64,000 nucleotides of DNA, from assembly GCA_948469885.1 (NCBI GenBank), contig CAOKMT010000008.1, positions 26,988-90,987 on the forward strand. The letters run 5' to 3'. Origin of the DNA: an uncultured Sporosarcina sp. (lineage in GTDB: Bacteria; Bacillota; Bacilli; Bacillales_A; Planococcaceae). Under the pieces are notes generated by a model. The model searched no databases. It saw only the letters and a program-made list of their open reading frames with translations, and was not told where the DNA came from. The position numbers were made by a program, and so were the translations under genes. How positions within the stretch are numbered: the first letter of the stretch is position 1; each line of letters starts with the position of its first letter. This document shows positions 9,733 through 18,087 of the stretch, piece by piece.

Positions 9733-9769
9733 ACCAGATGAAAGCATCTCGCTTTCGTCTGGTTTTTTT
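9733..9769 (+). terminator. Terminator of the qox operon
   Basis: ACCAGATGAAAG pairs with CTTTCGTCTGGT (one G-U pair) and is followed by seven T. The repeat element at 9770 starts directly on the T run. Confidence 0.92.
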
Positions 9770-9872
9770 AACTTGATTCAGCAGAAGTCCCCTACTTCCA
9801 TATGTGGCGGGATGAATGCCAAAATGCCTTTCAAATCAGAGGGAGTTCAAACTCCCTGCTGATTCAAGTTCA
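9770..9872 (+). repeat. Short interspersed palindromic element, IS200/IS605-like ends
   Basis: Begins AACTTGATTCAGCAG and ends with its imperfect inverse CTGCTGATTCAAGTT. It has a small hairpin near the left end (GAAGT/ACTTC) and a perfect one near the right (AGGGAGT-TCAA-ACTCCCT, 9840-9857). The left half recurs at 61381-61435, again directly on a terminator T run. Terminal hairpins and a TTGAT boundary recall IS200/IS605-family ends or PATE-like derivatives; no transposase is present. Confidence 0.5.
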
Positions 9873-9935
9873 AAGGAAGGCAACCTAAGTTCGCCACGTC
9901 CTGTGGCGACGGTTGCATGACCGACATCCTGTCGG
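9873..9935 (+). repeat. Interspersed repeat B (copy 1)
   Basis: Starts AAGGAAGGC, contains TAAGTTCGCCACGTCCTGTG and CATGACC, and ends CATCCTGTCGG. A second copy lies in opposite orientation at 26226-26284; this copy has a four-base insertion and a few substitutions relative to it. It contains nested small palindromes (GCCAC...GTGGC; CCGACA...TGTCGG). Confidence 0.7.
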
Positions 9936-10057
9936 CCCCGAGCTCGAAAAAATCTGGACGCAATCACGCTGAGGCGCGATTGATTGGGACGAAACTTTCA
10001 GCTTGTCGTGACGTAGAGTAGGAAGGTAACTTGAGTAACGGATGGTAGGTGATGAGT

Positions 10058-10873
10058 ATGGATACGGACAAGTTGATGGACTATGCAGCCACCTATAAAA
10101 AGGGGTGGGAACATTATTCATTGAATCCATTCGCTTATGTGATTAACAATCGCAAATACTATTTGGTGTTTTATCATAGTTCTCGACCGGATGATGTAAA
10201 AGGACATGCGGTCATCTCTCTTGATGATGGGCCGCAAGCAGAATATAAGGCGGCACTCCTTCCACTAACAATTATGGTTGGCTCCGGGAATCAAATATTT
10301 AATATTGTCGGCCCAAGAAGTGAAATCGATCCTAATTTTTTTACCGATACGATAGAAGTAGTGGAAGCTTTCATCGGAGAAGAAGGAGCGGGGAATGGGC
10401 CGCTGATTGATGGGTTGCATCTATATAGGAAGTTGCATGCTTTACATACGGAGTTTATTGAACTGTATAACACGTATTTGGATGACTATGATAACGGTAT
10501 TCTCGCTCGAAATGTAGTTACAGATGAGGACATCGATTATACGAACGAAGTGTTGGCTAAGTTTTCGATCCTGCAATTTCAACAAGGAATCTATACATAT
10601 CAAAATTTTGAGAAACTGGTACAATTCCAGAAAAGTATCCGGCATCACAAGCTCCATAAGAAAATCCCGAAGCAAAGCTGGAAATTCATCAAAGGGATGG
10701 TTTCCGCCAAAAAGAATTTGACGATGACATTAGGAGCGTTACAATTCGAACGAAGCATCGCCCATTTGGCTGAAGAAGAACAAGTGAAAGCGATCAAAAA
10801 AGAGTTATATCGTATCAATGAAAAGATGCTTTTGGATCGTAAAAGAAACTTACGAGGCCCAGCAGTACAATGA
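10058..10873 (+). CDS. Conserved hypothetical cytoplasmic protein
   Basis: 271 residues, no signal or membrane helix, mixed charged composition. N-terminal part (about 10-120) looks like an alpha/beta domain (DDVKGHAVISLDDGPQAEYKAAL); the C-terminal 150 residues are strongly helical and basic. I do not recognise the family. AGGTG six bases before ATG 10058 favours this start; GTG 10049 and ATG 10052 are in-frame alternatives. It stands alone between a repeat cluster and a terminator, and the repeats lie in its promoter region. Confidence 0.75.
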   Translation: MDTDKLMDYAATYKKGWEHYSLNPFAYVINNRKYYLVFYHSSRPDDVKGHAVISLDDGPQAEYKAALLPLTIMVGSGNQIFNIVGPRSEIDPNFFTDTIEVVEAFIGEEGAGNGPLIDGLHLYRKLHALHTEFIELYNTYLDDYDNGILARNVVTDEDIDYTNEVLAKFSILQFQQGIYTYQNFEKLVQFQKSIRHHKLHKKIPKQSWKFIKGMVSAKKNLTMTLGALQFERSIAHLAEEEQVKAIKKELYRINEKMLLDRKRNLRGPAVQ

Positions 10874-10898
10874 ATTCGATGTGATATCAAAGTACGGG

Positions 10899-10943
10899 AA
10901 AAGGTATACTACGCACAAATCTATTGAGCGGGTATACCTTTTT
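10899..10943 (+). terminator. Terminator after hypothetical gene
   Basis: AAAAGGTATAC pairs with GTATACCTTTT across a loop of about 22 bases, followed by T. Confidence 0.75.
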
Positions 10944-11101
10944 GATGTGGATTTGTTTAAGATAATTGCTAAAAGTTATTGATAATCTCACAAATGGTAT
11001 GTAAGATGAATTATATACTTTATCTTGCTAAAGTGATAAAAGATTAATGGAGCGACAGCAATCCAAAAGAATGGTTGTCGTTGTTTGGGAAGGTGTTTGG
11101 A

Positions 11102-12625
11102 GTGGCGAAGAAAAAAGGGGCCGGATTTGTGGACCGGTTTTTAAATAAAATCGAAGTGGCGGGCAATAAACTGCCTGATCCAATTCTTATTTTCATCATA
11201 TTGATGGGCGTCATTTTGTCGGGGTCATTCATCGCTTCATTGTTTAATTTGAAGGCGACGAATCCGGTAACCGGCGAAGTGATTGAAGCGGTTAACTTGT
11301 TATCGGGTGAAGGGCTGTTAAAAATTCTGACAGAAAGCATCGATAACTTTAGTGCATTTCCGCCACTCGGCATGGTGCTAGTTGTCATGATCGGGATTGG
11401 ACTTGCTGAGAAAACGGGTTATTTTGAGGCGGCGATGAAACGTGTTATCGAAGTTGCCCCTCGTTCCCTGATTATCCCGACAATTATTTTAGTTGGCATT
11501 ATCGGAAATGTTGCCGGGGATGCAGGACCGGTCATTTTGCCGCCAATCGCTGCGATGGTGATGATCAAATTAGGTTATCACCCGTTTGCAGGACTCATTA
11601 TGGCTTACGCCGCAACATTAGGCGCATTTTCTGCGAATCTAGTTTTAGGGATGGCCGATGCCCTCGCAGCCGGTTTTACGGAGCCCGCTGCCCAGCTCGT
11701 TGATCCTGATTATACGGCAAATATTGCGATGAACTATTACTTTATCGCTGCCTCTGCAATTTTCTTGCTGTTTATCATTTATTTTATAACGACAAAGTTG
11801 ACCATTCCTAGACTGGGGACTTATACAGGGCAGGTCGCGGATGATAAGAAGTTAACGCCAGCACAAATTTCAGCATTACGGTGGGCGAATATTTCAGCGC
11901 TCATAACGGGGATTGTGTTTATTGTTCTTGCTCTTCCAGAGAGTGGTTTGCTCCGGAATGCTGAAACCGGTTCGCTCGTGAATGATTCACCGCTCATGAA
12001 TTCCGCTGTCTTCATCATCACGATTCTATTTTTCGTTCCTGGATTGGTGTATGGCTTGAAAGTGAAAACGATCAAATCATCCAAAGACTTCGGGAATATA
12101 TTGAGTGATTCTATGGGAACGATGGGAAGTTATATTGTCCTTGTTTTCTTTGCGGCGCAGATGCTGGCTTATTTCAATTGGAGTAATTTAGGACCAATTT
12201 TGGCCATCAAAGGGGCAAATACCTTGGAAGCGATGAAAGTCGAAGGAATCCCTTTAATTGTCGGCTTCATCATCTTATCGATGATGATCAATTTACTCAT
12301 CGGAAGTGCATCTGCGAAGTGGGCAATATTGGCACCGGTTTTCGTACCGATGTTTATGTACCTTGGGTATGATCCGGCATTTACACAGATGTTGTACCGG
12401 ATCGGTGATTCAATCACCAATCCGATTACGCCAATGCTGCCATATTTCCCACTATTATTGGCGTTTGCCAAAAAGTATGACAAGAATGTTGGGATTGGTA
12501 CATTCATTGCGCATCTATTACCTTATTCGGTTGTCCTCTTCTTTGCATGGACAATATTCATGATTGTTTGGTACTTACTAGGGATTCCAGTCGGACCGAA
12601 CGGACCCATCTTTTTGCAGAGTTAA
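11102..12625 (+). CDS. AbgT-family transporter
   Basis: About 507 residues and roughly 11-12 membrane helices. Sequence follows the AbgT (p-aminobenzoyl-glutamate transporter) family: N-terminal FLNKIEVAGNKLPDPILIF, GDAGPVILPPIAAM, and the C-terminal ITPMLPYFPLLLAFA. Family members import p-aminobenzoyl-glutamate or export antimetabolites such as sulfonamides; which applies is unknown. GTG 11102 is preferred because GGGAAGG sits eight bases upstream; a TTG nine codons earlier lacks an RBS. No obvious operon partner. Confidence 0.88.
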   Translation: MAKKKGAGFVDRFLNKIEVAGNKLPDPILIFIILMGVILSGSFIASLFNLKATNPVTGEVIEAVNLLSGEGLLKILTESIDNFSAFPPLGMVLVVMIGIGLAEKTGYFEAAMKRVIEVAPRSLIIPTIILVGIIGNVAGDAGPVILPPIAAMVMIKLGYHPFAGLIMAYAATLGAFSANLVLGMADALAAGFTEPAAQLVDPDYTANIAMNYYFIAASAIFLLFIIYFITTKLTIPRLGTYTGQVADDKKLTPAQISALRWANISALITGIVFIVLALPESGLLRNAETGSLVNDSPLMNSAVFIITILFFVPGLVYGLKVKTIKSSKDFGNILSDSMGTMGSYIVLVFFAAQMLAYFNWSNLGPILAIKGANTLEAMKVEGIPLIVGFIILSMMINLLIGSASAKWAILAPVFVPMFMYLGYDPAFTQMLYRIGDSITNPITPMLPYFPLLLAFAKKYDKNVGIGTFIAHLLPYSVVLFFAWTIFMIVWYLLGIPVGPNGPIFLQS

Positions 12626-12644
12626 TAAACTTGTGGTTCGTTAG

Positions 12645-12690
12645 ATTTTAGGCGTGATGCTCACTGGTCAAGCCATCAAACGATCAGCAG
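12645..12690 (+). pseudogene. Fragment of an anti-sigma paralog
   Basis: Bases 12645-12673 match 14703-14731, inside the anti-sigma gene at 13920, at 28 of 29 positions and in the same reading frame (ILGVMLTGQA). A TAG directly precedes it and a stop follows after KRSAVY. This looks like a leftover of a second copy. The rest of 12626-13011 has no gene. It has a perfect nine-pair hairpin (GGGTAGCCT/AGGCTACCC, 12759-12782) without a T run and short shifted open stretches (such as MSKMIREEVSEVANEWN) that may be more debris. Confidence 0.45.
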
Positions 12691-13011
12691 TTTACTGATT
12701 CAATATAACAATTTGGTAAGCCGTATGCCTTAATAGGGCCTGTACGGTTTGATGAGTGGGGTAGCCTTGAAAGAGGCTACCCTACTCTATTATGAATATA
12801 AATGTGAAGACTTTGGTTGTTGAGATTGGAAATACATGAGTAAAATGATTCGGGAGGAAGTAAGTGAGGTCGCGAATGAATGGAATTAGTTCTTGGGTCC
12901 CGAAAAATGGATATGAAAACAGTAACGTTTTTAAATATAGAGATGAATCTTGGTAAATATCAAATGTGGAGTGTTGCAGAAAGAGCGCATGAAAGTATAA
13001 ATTCTGAAACA

Positions 13012-13230
13012 CTATTGTTTGGTCCAAGTAAAAATTAAAAGTAAGAGTGGGATAGCTATTAAACAGAACAGAATTCTCTTTATTCTTGCTGTCTTCGATA
13101 CGCTCAAAAAATCAATAACGGCTCCAACTGCAAGAATTCCCAACGAAATGATAGCTGATAAAGTTGACCGAAAAATTGAAAAGTTGATAAATGCAATTGG
13201 GATTAAGCATACAAGCAGAAACTTTTTCAA
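13012..13230 (-). CDS. Small hypothetical membrane protein
   Basis: 72 residues with two or three hydrophobic segments (MKKFLLVCLIPIAFINFSIF near the N-terminus; RILFCLIAIPLLLLIFTW at the C-terminus). TTG start behind a strong GGGGTGATC ribosome binding site. Function unknown. Opposite orientation to the sigma operon at 13428. A similar-sized frame on the other strand lacks an RBS and membrane character. Confidence 0.55.
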   Translation of the reverse strand: MKKFLLVCLIPIAFINFSIFRSTLSAIISLGILAVGAVIDFLSVSKTARIKRILFCLIAIPLLLLIFTWTKQ

Positions 13231-13427
13231 GTGATCACCCCGAATTATTTATGTAATTTCTCCCTTGTCTTAAGGCCCTCAAATAGGTGTGTAAACCTAC
13301 TCATACCTAACACCTTATATTTTCATCATCCACTATCTAATGATTATTCTCAATAGTTAGTTATGTTGTATGAGATGTAGACATTTCTACGGACTCATTC
13401 GTTGTATAAGTAGAGGGAGGATAATTG

Positions 13428-13919
13428 ATGAAAAAAGAAAATATATTAGCCTCTTATCTTCTTAATCTAGGAGAAGAAGTGTTCAACCTACTACTAGCGA
13501 AAGGAGCGAGAAAAGAAGACGCGGAAGATATCATTCAAAATACTTTTTACAAAGTATATACATTGTTGGACGATCTAACAGAGCACAATATACGTCCATG
13601 GTTTTTTAGAGTAGCGCTCAATGAATATATTGACTTGAAAAGGAAAAAAGAGCACCAGAACCTCATTTTAACCGAGGAGATATATTCAAAGTTGCAGCAT
13701 ACGGAGCGTGAATTAGAGGCGATTTTAGACAAAGAGGAGATTGTCTATTTATTAAAGGATATAAAAAAAGAATACAAAGAAATATTCTTTCTAAAGTATT
13801 ACTATGATTTCTCGTATGAAGAAATCGCGTCTATGTTAGATGTTAAAGTAAACAGTGTGAAACAGAAGTTATACCGTGCAAGGAAATCAATTCACTCGAA
13901 AGTCAGGAGGCAAACATGA
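13428..13919 (+). CDS. ECF-type RNA polymerase sigma factor
   Basis: 163 residues. Region 2 with KEDAEDIIQNTFYKVYTLL and RPWFFRVALNEYIDLKRKK; region 4 with YKEIFFLKYYYDFSYEEIAS and VNSVKQKLYRARK. GGAGG seven bases before the ATG. Its TGA lies just before the anti-sigma start, so the pair is coupled. Distinct from the SigV-like protein at 4521. The signal and regulon are not evident. Confidence 0.88.
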   Translation: MKKENILASYLLNLGEEVFNLLLAKGARKEDAEDIIQNTFYKVYTLLDDLTEHNIRPWFFRVALNEYIDLKRKKEHQNLILTEEIYSKLQHTERELEAILDKEEIVYLLKDIKKEYKEIFFLKYYYDFSYEEIASMLDVKVNSVKQKLYRARKSIHSKVRRQT

Positions 13920-14828
13920 ATGGATACTTCATTAAAAGGTGCTTTGAAAAAAGCTAAACGTAAGCAGTTGTTGAAAACTACCATGATTTCCGTTATTGTT
14001 GTCATTATTTTACTACCGATCGTGTATAAAACCGGCGATTATTTTGCAGCGAAAACCGCTACAAGACTTCACGAACAACTCTTTTTACATAATGCGATTG
14101 CCGAACCTAATGTTCGGATAGATTCTCAAGTGAAGAGTAATAATTCCTTATTTGGCGGTAACATTGTAACGAATCGTTCTAAAAATATTAACGGCTATTT
14201 GGTGCAATGGAGCACGCTTACAAGCTCGTATGGACCGTTTCGTGTCCATATTGATCATAACGAGTTAGTCCCTGGGGTTTATTGGTCAGATACAGAGTTC
14301 TATGAGTACGATAAACAAACGAAGAAGAAAGTCGCGACTTTTTATCATCCATCTATTCAAGACTACGTTAGTGTGAAAAATGAATTAAAGGAAATATCAC
14401 AAATGGAAGACTATGTTGCGGAAGTTGCCATATCTTTTGACCAGCCTTACACAATGCAAGAAATTCAAGGGAAAATACCTAATGATCTCAATATTGTCTG
14501 GTTGTATATGGCTTCACAAGTTGTAGATGAAAGCAACGGTCCATCTGGATTACCGATTTATGGATTTGCTCCATCCGATTCACCAAAGGAAGCGTACAGC
14601 AGCTTTATCACGGCACTTGAAAAATATGATGCAGGTGGCTATAACGAGGCCATCCAAGAGTTTCTAAAGTTAACTAAAGATAAACAGTTTGAAGAAGTGC
14701 AAATTTTAGGGGTGATGCTCACTGGTCAAGCGGTTAATTTTAAAGCTTTAGAGAATCAGGATTTTATCCGCGGAGCCTCCGTAGGTGTGACTGCACCTGT
14801 CGTTCCTTATATAAAACCGATGAAATAG
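13920..14828 (+). CDS. Anti-sigma factor (Sigma_reg_N / Sigma_reg_C type)
   Basis: 302 residues. Basic N-terminus, one membrane helix (about residues 19-38, TTMISVIVVIILLPIVY) and a long extracytoplasmic part. The C-terminal stretch (GLPIYGFAPSDSPKEAYSS ... ILGVMLTGQAVNFKALENQ) resembles the anti-sigma C-terminal domain found beside ECF sigma genes in bacilli. AGGAGG precedes the ATG. Presumed membrane repressor of the upstream sigma factor. A fragment of the same gene type lies at 12645. Confidence 0.78.
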   Translation: MDTSLKGALKKAKRKQLLKTTMISVIVVIILLPIVYKTGDYFAAKTATRLHEQLFLHNAIAEPNVRIDSQVKSNNSLFGGNIVTNRSKNINGYLVQWSTLTSSYGPFRVHIDHNELVPGVYWSDTEFYEYDKQTKKKVATFYHPSIQDYVSVKNELKEISQMEDYVAEVAISFDQPYTMQEIQGKIPNDLNIVWLYMASQVVDESNGPSGLPIYGFAPSDSPKEAYSSFITALEKYDAGGYNEAIQEFLKLTKDKQFEEVQILGVMLTGQAVNFKALENQDFIRGASVGVTAPVVPYIKPMK

Positions 14829-14834
14829 TAAATG

Positions 14835-14867
14835 AGAGACCGGAAGTACATGCGGTCTCTTTTTTTA
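14835..14867 (+). terminator. Terminator of the second sigma operon
   Basis: AGAGACCG/CGGTCTCT stem plus seven T; loop and stem closely resemble the terminator at 5472-5507. Confidence 0.88.
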
Positions 14868-14933
14868 CTATATTCTTTTGTTAAATATTTGGTCAACGAA
14901 TCACTTGAAACACTATAATTGCTTAATTTTTAA

Positions 14934-14962
14934 TTGACAATGAGAATCATTCTCGTTGAAAT
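14934..14962 (+). promoter_or_regulatory. Fur box and promoter of siderophore operon
   Basis: GACAATGAGAATCATTCTC (14936-14954) matches the Fur box core TGAGAATCATTCTCG. It overlaps a TTGACA (14934-14939) spaced 17 bases from TGAAAT (14957-14962), so bound Fur-Fe would block RNA polymerase. Confidence 0.85.
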
Positions 14963-15029
14963 TCAGGGGAGAGATGTTCTCAATTAAGAGAACATTTAGG
15001 AACTTGTAAGAAATTTAAAGGAGATGATA

Positions 15030-16022
15030 ATGATGAAAAATAGAATGAGCTTATTGCTCTTTGCATTAATGGCCATTTTAGTGCTTGTTGCATGCACAGA
15101 TACAACGAAAGAAAAAGAGACATCGCAAAATGAAAAGGAAGCGTCTGTTGGTGAACAAGAAAGTCAAACTGAAAGTGATATGCAAGAAATTACATATTTA
15201 GGTGAGACATATGTCGTGCCAGAAAAAGTAGAGCGCATCGTCATTACAGGCGCGATGGAATCGATGGAAGATGCGACAGCTTTGAACATAGAGCCGGTAG
15301 GTGCAATTACAGTTGCAGGAGAGTTTCCAGAAGTTTTTAAAGCGGCCATGGGAAAAGCGGAGTCTATCGGTGAAAAGCAACAACCGAACTTCGAAAAAAT
15401 CTTGGAATTGCAGCCGGATGTTATTTTAGGAACGACTAAATTTCCAGATGAGGTGGTTCAAAAATTAGAACAAGTTGCGACGACTATTTTAGTCTCCCAT
15501 ATCTCAACAGATTGGGAAGATAATCTGATGTTGATGGCACAATTAGGAGATAAAGAATCAGAAGCGAAAGCTCTTTTAGCCCAATACGAGAAAGATATCG
15601 AATCGGCTAAAGCATCATTACTGCAAGAGTTTGAAGGAGACACAGTGATGGCGATCCGTATTCGAGGAGGTCAGATGTTCGTCTATCCGGAAGATGTATT
15701 CTTCAATCCTTCTTTATACAATGAGCTCGGATTGGAAGTACCGGAAGTCATCCAGAAAGCGAAAGCACAAGAAGCCATTTCAGTTGAGCAATTGGCGGAA
15801 GTGAATCCAGATGTACTTTTCGTCCAAGTTCAACAAAGTGGAACTGAAGAAAATGAGCAAGCTTATGAAGAAATGAAAAAGAATCCCATTACGCAAAATA
15901 TCACGGCTTTCAAAAATGATGATGTCTATATCAATATTGTCGATTCATTGTTAGAAGGCGGCACAGTATTTAGCAAAATCGAATTTTTAGAAGCGTTACA
16001 ACAGAATGTATTGAAGAAATAG
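15030..16022 (+). CDS. Iron-siderophore ABC transporter substrate-binding lipoprotein
   Basis: About 330 residues. Lipoprotein signal (MKNRMSLLLFALMAILVLVA-C), acidic linker, then a FecB/FepB-type type III binding fold: VERIVITGAMESMEDATALN and QPNFEKILELQPDVILGT. Delivers ferric siderophore to the FecCD permeases encoded next. AAAGGAG is placed for ATG 15030 or 15033. Downstream of a Fur box, so induced in low iron. First gene of a four-gene operon ending with a BesA-like esterase, which suggests a catecholate trilactone-type siderophore (inference). Confidence 0.9.
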   Translation: MMKNRMSLLLFALMAILVLVACTDTTKEKETSQNEKEASVGEQESQTESDMQEITYLGETYVVPEKVERIVITGAMESMEDATALNIEPVGAITVAGEFPEVFKAAMGKAESIGEKQQPNFEKILELQPDVILGTTKFPDEVVQKLEQVATTILVSHISTDWEDNLMLMAQLGDKESEAKALLAQYEKDIESAKASLLQEFEGDTVMAIRIRGGQMFVYPEDVFFNPSLYNELGLEVPEVIQKAKAQEAISVEQLAEVNPDVLFVQVQQSGTEENEQAYEEMKKNPITQNITAFKNDDVYINIVDSLLEGGTVFSKIEFLEALQQNVLKK

Positions 16023-16033
16023 AGGGAAGCTAC

Positions 16034-17041
16034 ATGTCTATCATGCGACAGAATAAGTTTTTGCTAGCTTTTTTCTTATTGAGTTTATTTGTCATCACCA
16101 TTGCATGTTCAACGATGTATGGGGCTACCCGCTATTCTGCATCTACGATTTGGGAAGCATTCGTTTACTTTGATTCGACGAATATGGAACATTTGATCAT
16201 TCGAACGTCAAGGATTCCTCGGGTGCTAGGCGCCTTATTCGTCGGCGCTTTTATCGCGATATCAGGGGCGCTGATGCAAGGGATGACAAGGAACTATTTA
16301 GCTTCACCAGGCATTATGGGCGTAACGGATGGTTCGGTTTTTGTCATTACTTTATCTATGATTTTCTTACCAAATCTACAACCGCTCACTTTGTTATTTT
16401 TTTCTTTTATAGGCTCAATCGTAGGAGCGGCGTTCGTTTTTGGCGTCGCTAAAATCGTTCCAGGTGGCATGACCCCTTTATCGCTCGTCATTATCGGGAC
16501 AATTTTAGGGATGTTTTTAAGCGGGGTATCTCAAGCTTTGGCGACTTATTTTCAAGTCTCGCAAAACATTAGCTTTTGGTACAATACGAGACTTCATCAA
16601 ATTGACCCAGTTATGCTTCAATGGTCTGTGCCTTTAGCGATTATTGGTCTCGTTCTTGCCTTGTATGTTGCCAAGTCAGTTACGGCGATATCACTAGGAG
16701 ATGAGGTTGCACAAGGTCTAGGTATTCACGTCGGCGTGATGAAAGGATTGACGTTAGTAAGTGTCGCCTTATTGACAGGCGTCTCCGTAGCTTTAGTCGG
16801 TAAAGTGACCTTTATCGGTTTAGTGATCCCTCATATTACTCGCTTTTTGATCGGAGAGGATTATAAAAGGGTGATTCCGTACGCTGGGTTGTTTGGCGCC
16901 TTATTTTTTGCGTGGGCAGACGTTATAAGCCGTGCGATCAACCCCCCTTTCGAGACACCCGTCGGCGTTATTACAGCGCTTGTAGGCGTCCCTTATTTCC
17001 TTTACCTCATCCGCGTAAGGGGGGGAAAGCAATATGCCTAA
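16034..17041 (+). CDS. FecCD-family iron-siderophore permease (first)
   Basis: 335 residues, about nine to ten membrane helices. FecCD landmarks: RIPRVLGALFVGAFIAISGALMQG near residue 55, the GDEVAQGLG coupling region, and FIGLVIPHITRFLIG. Forms a heterodimer with the product of the next gene (8-base overlap). No ATP-binding subunit is encoded in this operon. Confidence 0.93.
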   Translation: MSIMRQNKFLLAFFLLSLFVITIACSTMYGATRYSASTIWEAFVYFDSTNMEHLIIRTSRIPRVLGALFVGAFIAISGALMQGMTRNYLASPGIMGVTDGSVFVITLSMIFLPNLQPLTLLFFSFIGSIVGAAFVFGVAKIVPGGMTPLSLVIIGTILGMFLSGVSQALATYFQVSQNISFWYNTRLHQIDPVMLQWSVPLAIIGLVLALYVAKSVTAISLGDEVAQGLGIHVGVMKGLTLVSVALLTGVSVALVGKVTFIGLVIPHITRFLIGEDYKRVIPYAGLFGALFFAWADVISRAINPPFETPVGVITALVGVPYFLYLIRVRGGKQYA

Positions 17042-18071
17042 ACAAAAGCTGAATATCCGATTTTTTATAGTGGGGAGTATTGGTATTGCTTTTGCCTTAC
17101 TGATTTTCTATTTCAGTTTAACGAGTGGTACGTATCCTTTGACTACATCAGAAACGTTTCGAACGTTATTTGGAATAGATCATATCCCGAACCATGAGCT
17201 TGTCATCTTTGGTTTTAGGATGCCTAGAATTGTTATTGGTGTCTTGGTCGGTCTAGCGCTGGGCGTCGTGGGGGCCATCCTACAAGGCGTGACGAAAAAC
17301 AATTTGGCGGATCCAGGGATTTTAGGGATCCAGTCTGCTGTGGGGCTCGTAGTGGTGCTTTATATGTTCATCGTTCAAGGTGATATTAAAGAGATGTCGA
17401 TTCTCTCGATTGTTGGGATGTCTGTCTGGGGATGGATTGGCGGCATAGTGGCAGCTCTGTTGCTCATTGTGCTTTCAAGTCATCGCGGAAAGTTGGATCC
17501 GAAACGGTTAATCTTGGTAGGAATTGCATTGAATTCGGGTTTTGGCGCACTTACGCTGTTCATTTCATTGAAGATGAATCCGCAAGACTTTGAGATGGCG
17601 ACCGTATGGTTATCGGGAAGTATTTACAGTGCTTCTTGGCAACAAGTCATGTCCATGTTGCCGTGGGTCATCGTCCTCATTCCATTGCTTATTTGGAAAG
17701 CACCGATTCTCGATACTTTACAACTCCATGAAGTGACAGTGGTTGGTTTAGGGGTTCGAATTAACCGAGAACGTGTAATGTTGTTAATTGGAGCGGTTGG
17801 TTTAATCAGTGCAAGTGTCATCGTTTCTGGAAGTATAGCATTTGTCGGCCTCTTGGCTCCCCATATTACGAGAAGATTAGTGGGGATGCATCATCAATAT
17901 GTTATTCCGATGAGCGGGATTGTCGGGGTGATTCTTGTTTTAACAGGAGATTGGATCGGGAAGACGGTATTCGCACCAGCAGAATTGCCAGTCGGGATCG
18001 TCATTTCTATTATTGGCGTGCCGTATTTTGTTTATTTATTAATCCGAAACAGTCGGAAAGTGACAGCTTAA
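17034..18071 (+). CDS. FecCD-family iron-siderophore permease (second)
   Basis: 345 residues, FecCD family: RMPRIVIGVLVGLALGVVGA, NNLADPGILGI, FVGLLAPHITRRLVG. Starts within the last codons of the first permease gene. Pairs with it in the membrane. The ATPase must come from another locus, possibly one of the FecE-type genes at 49842 or 55856, or elsewhere. Confidence 0.93.
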   Translation: MPKQKLNIRFFIVGSIGIAFALLIFYFSLTSGTYPLTTSETFRTLFGIDHIPNHELVIFGFRMPRIVIGVLVGLALGVVGAILQGVTKNNLADPGILGIQSAVGLVVVLYMFIVQGDIKEMSILSIVGMSVWGWIGGIVAALLLIVLSSHRGKLDPKRLILVGIALNSGFGALTLFISLKMNPQDFEMATVWLSGSIYSASWQQVMSMLPWVIVLIPLLIWKAPILDTLQLHEVTVVGLGVRINRERVMLLIGAVGLISASVIVSGSIAFVGLLAPHITRRLVGMHHQYVIPMSGIVGVILVLTGDWIGKTVFAPAELPVGIVISIIGVPYFVYLLIRNSRKVTA

Positions 18072-18087
18072 AGAATGGAGGTTTGTT

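Noticed and set aside
12782-13027. 81-codon minus-strand frame and the 71-codon plus frame at 13019
   Set aside because: No RBS for either; the membrane protein frame at 13012-13230 with GGGGTGATC explains the region better.
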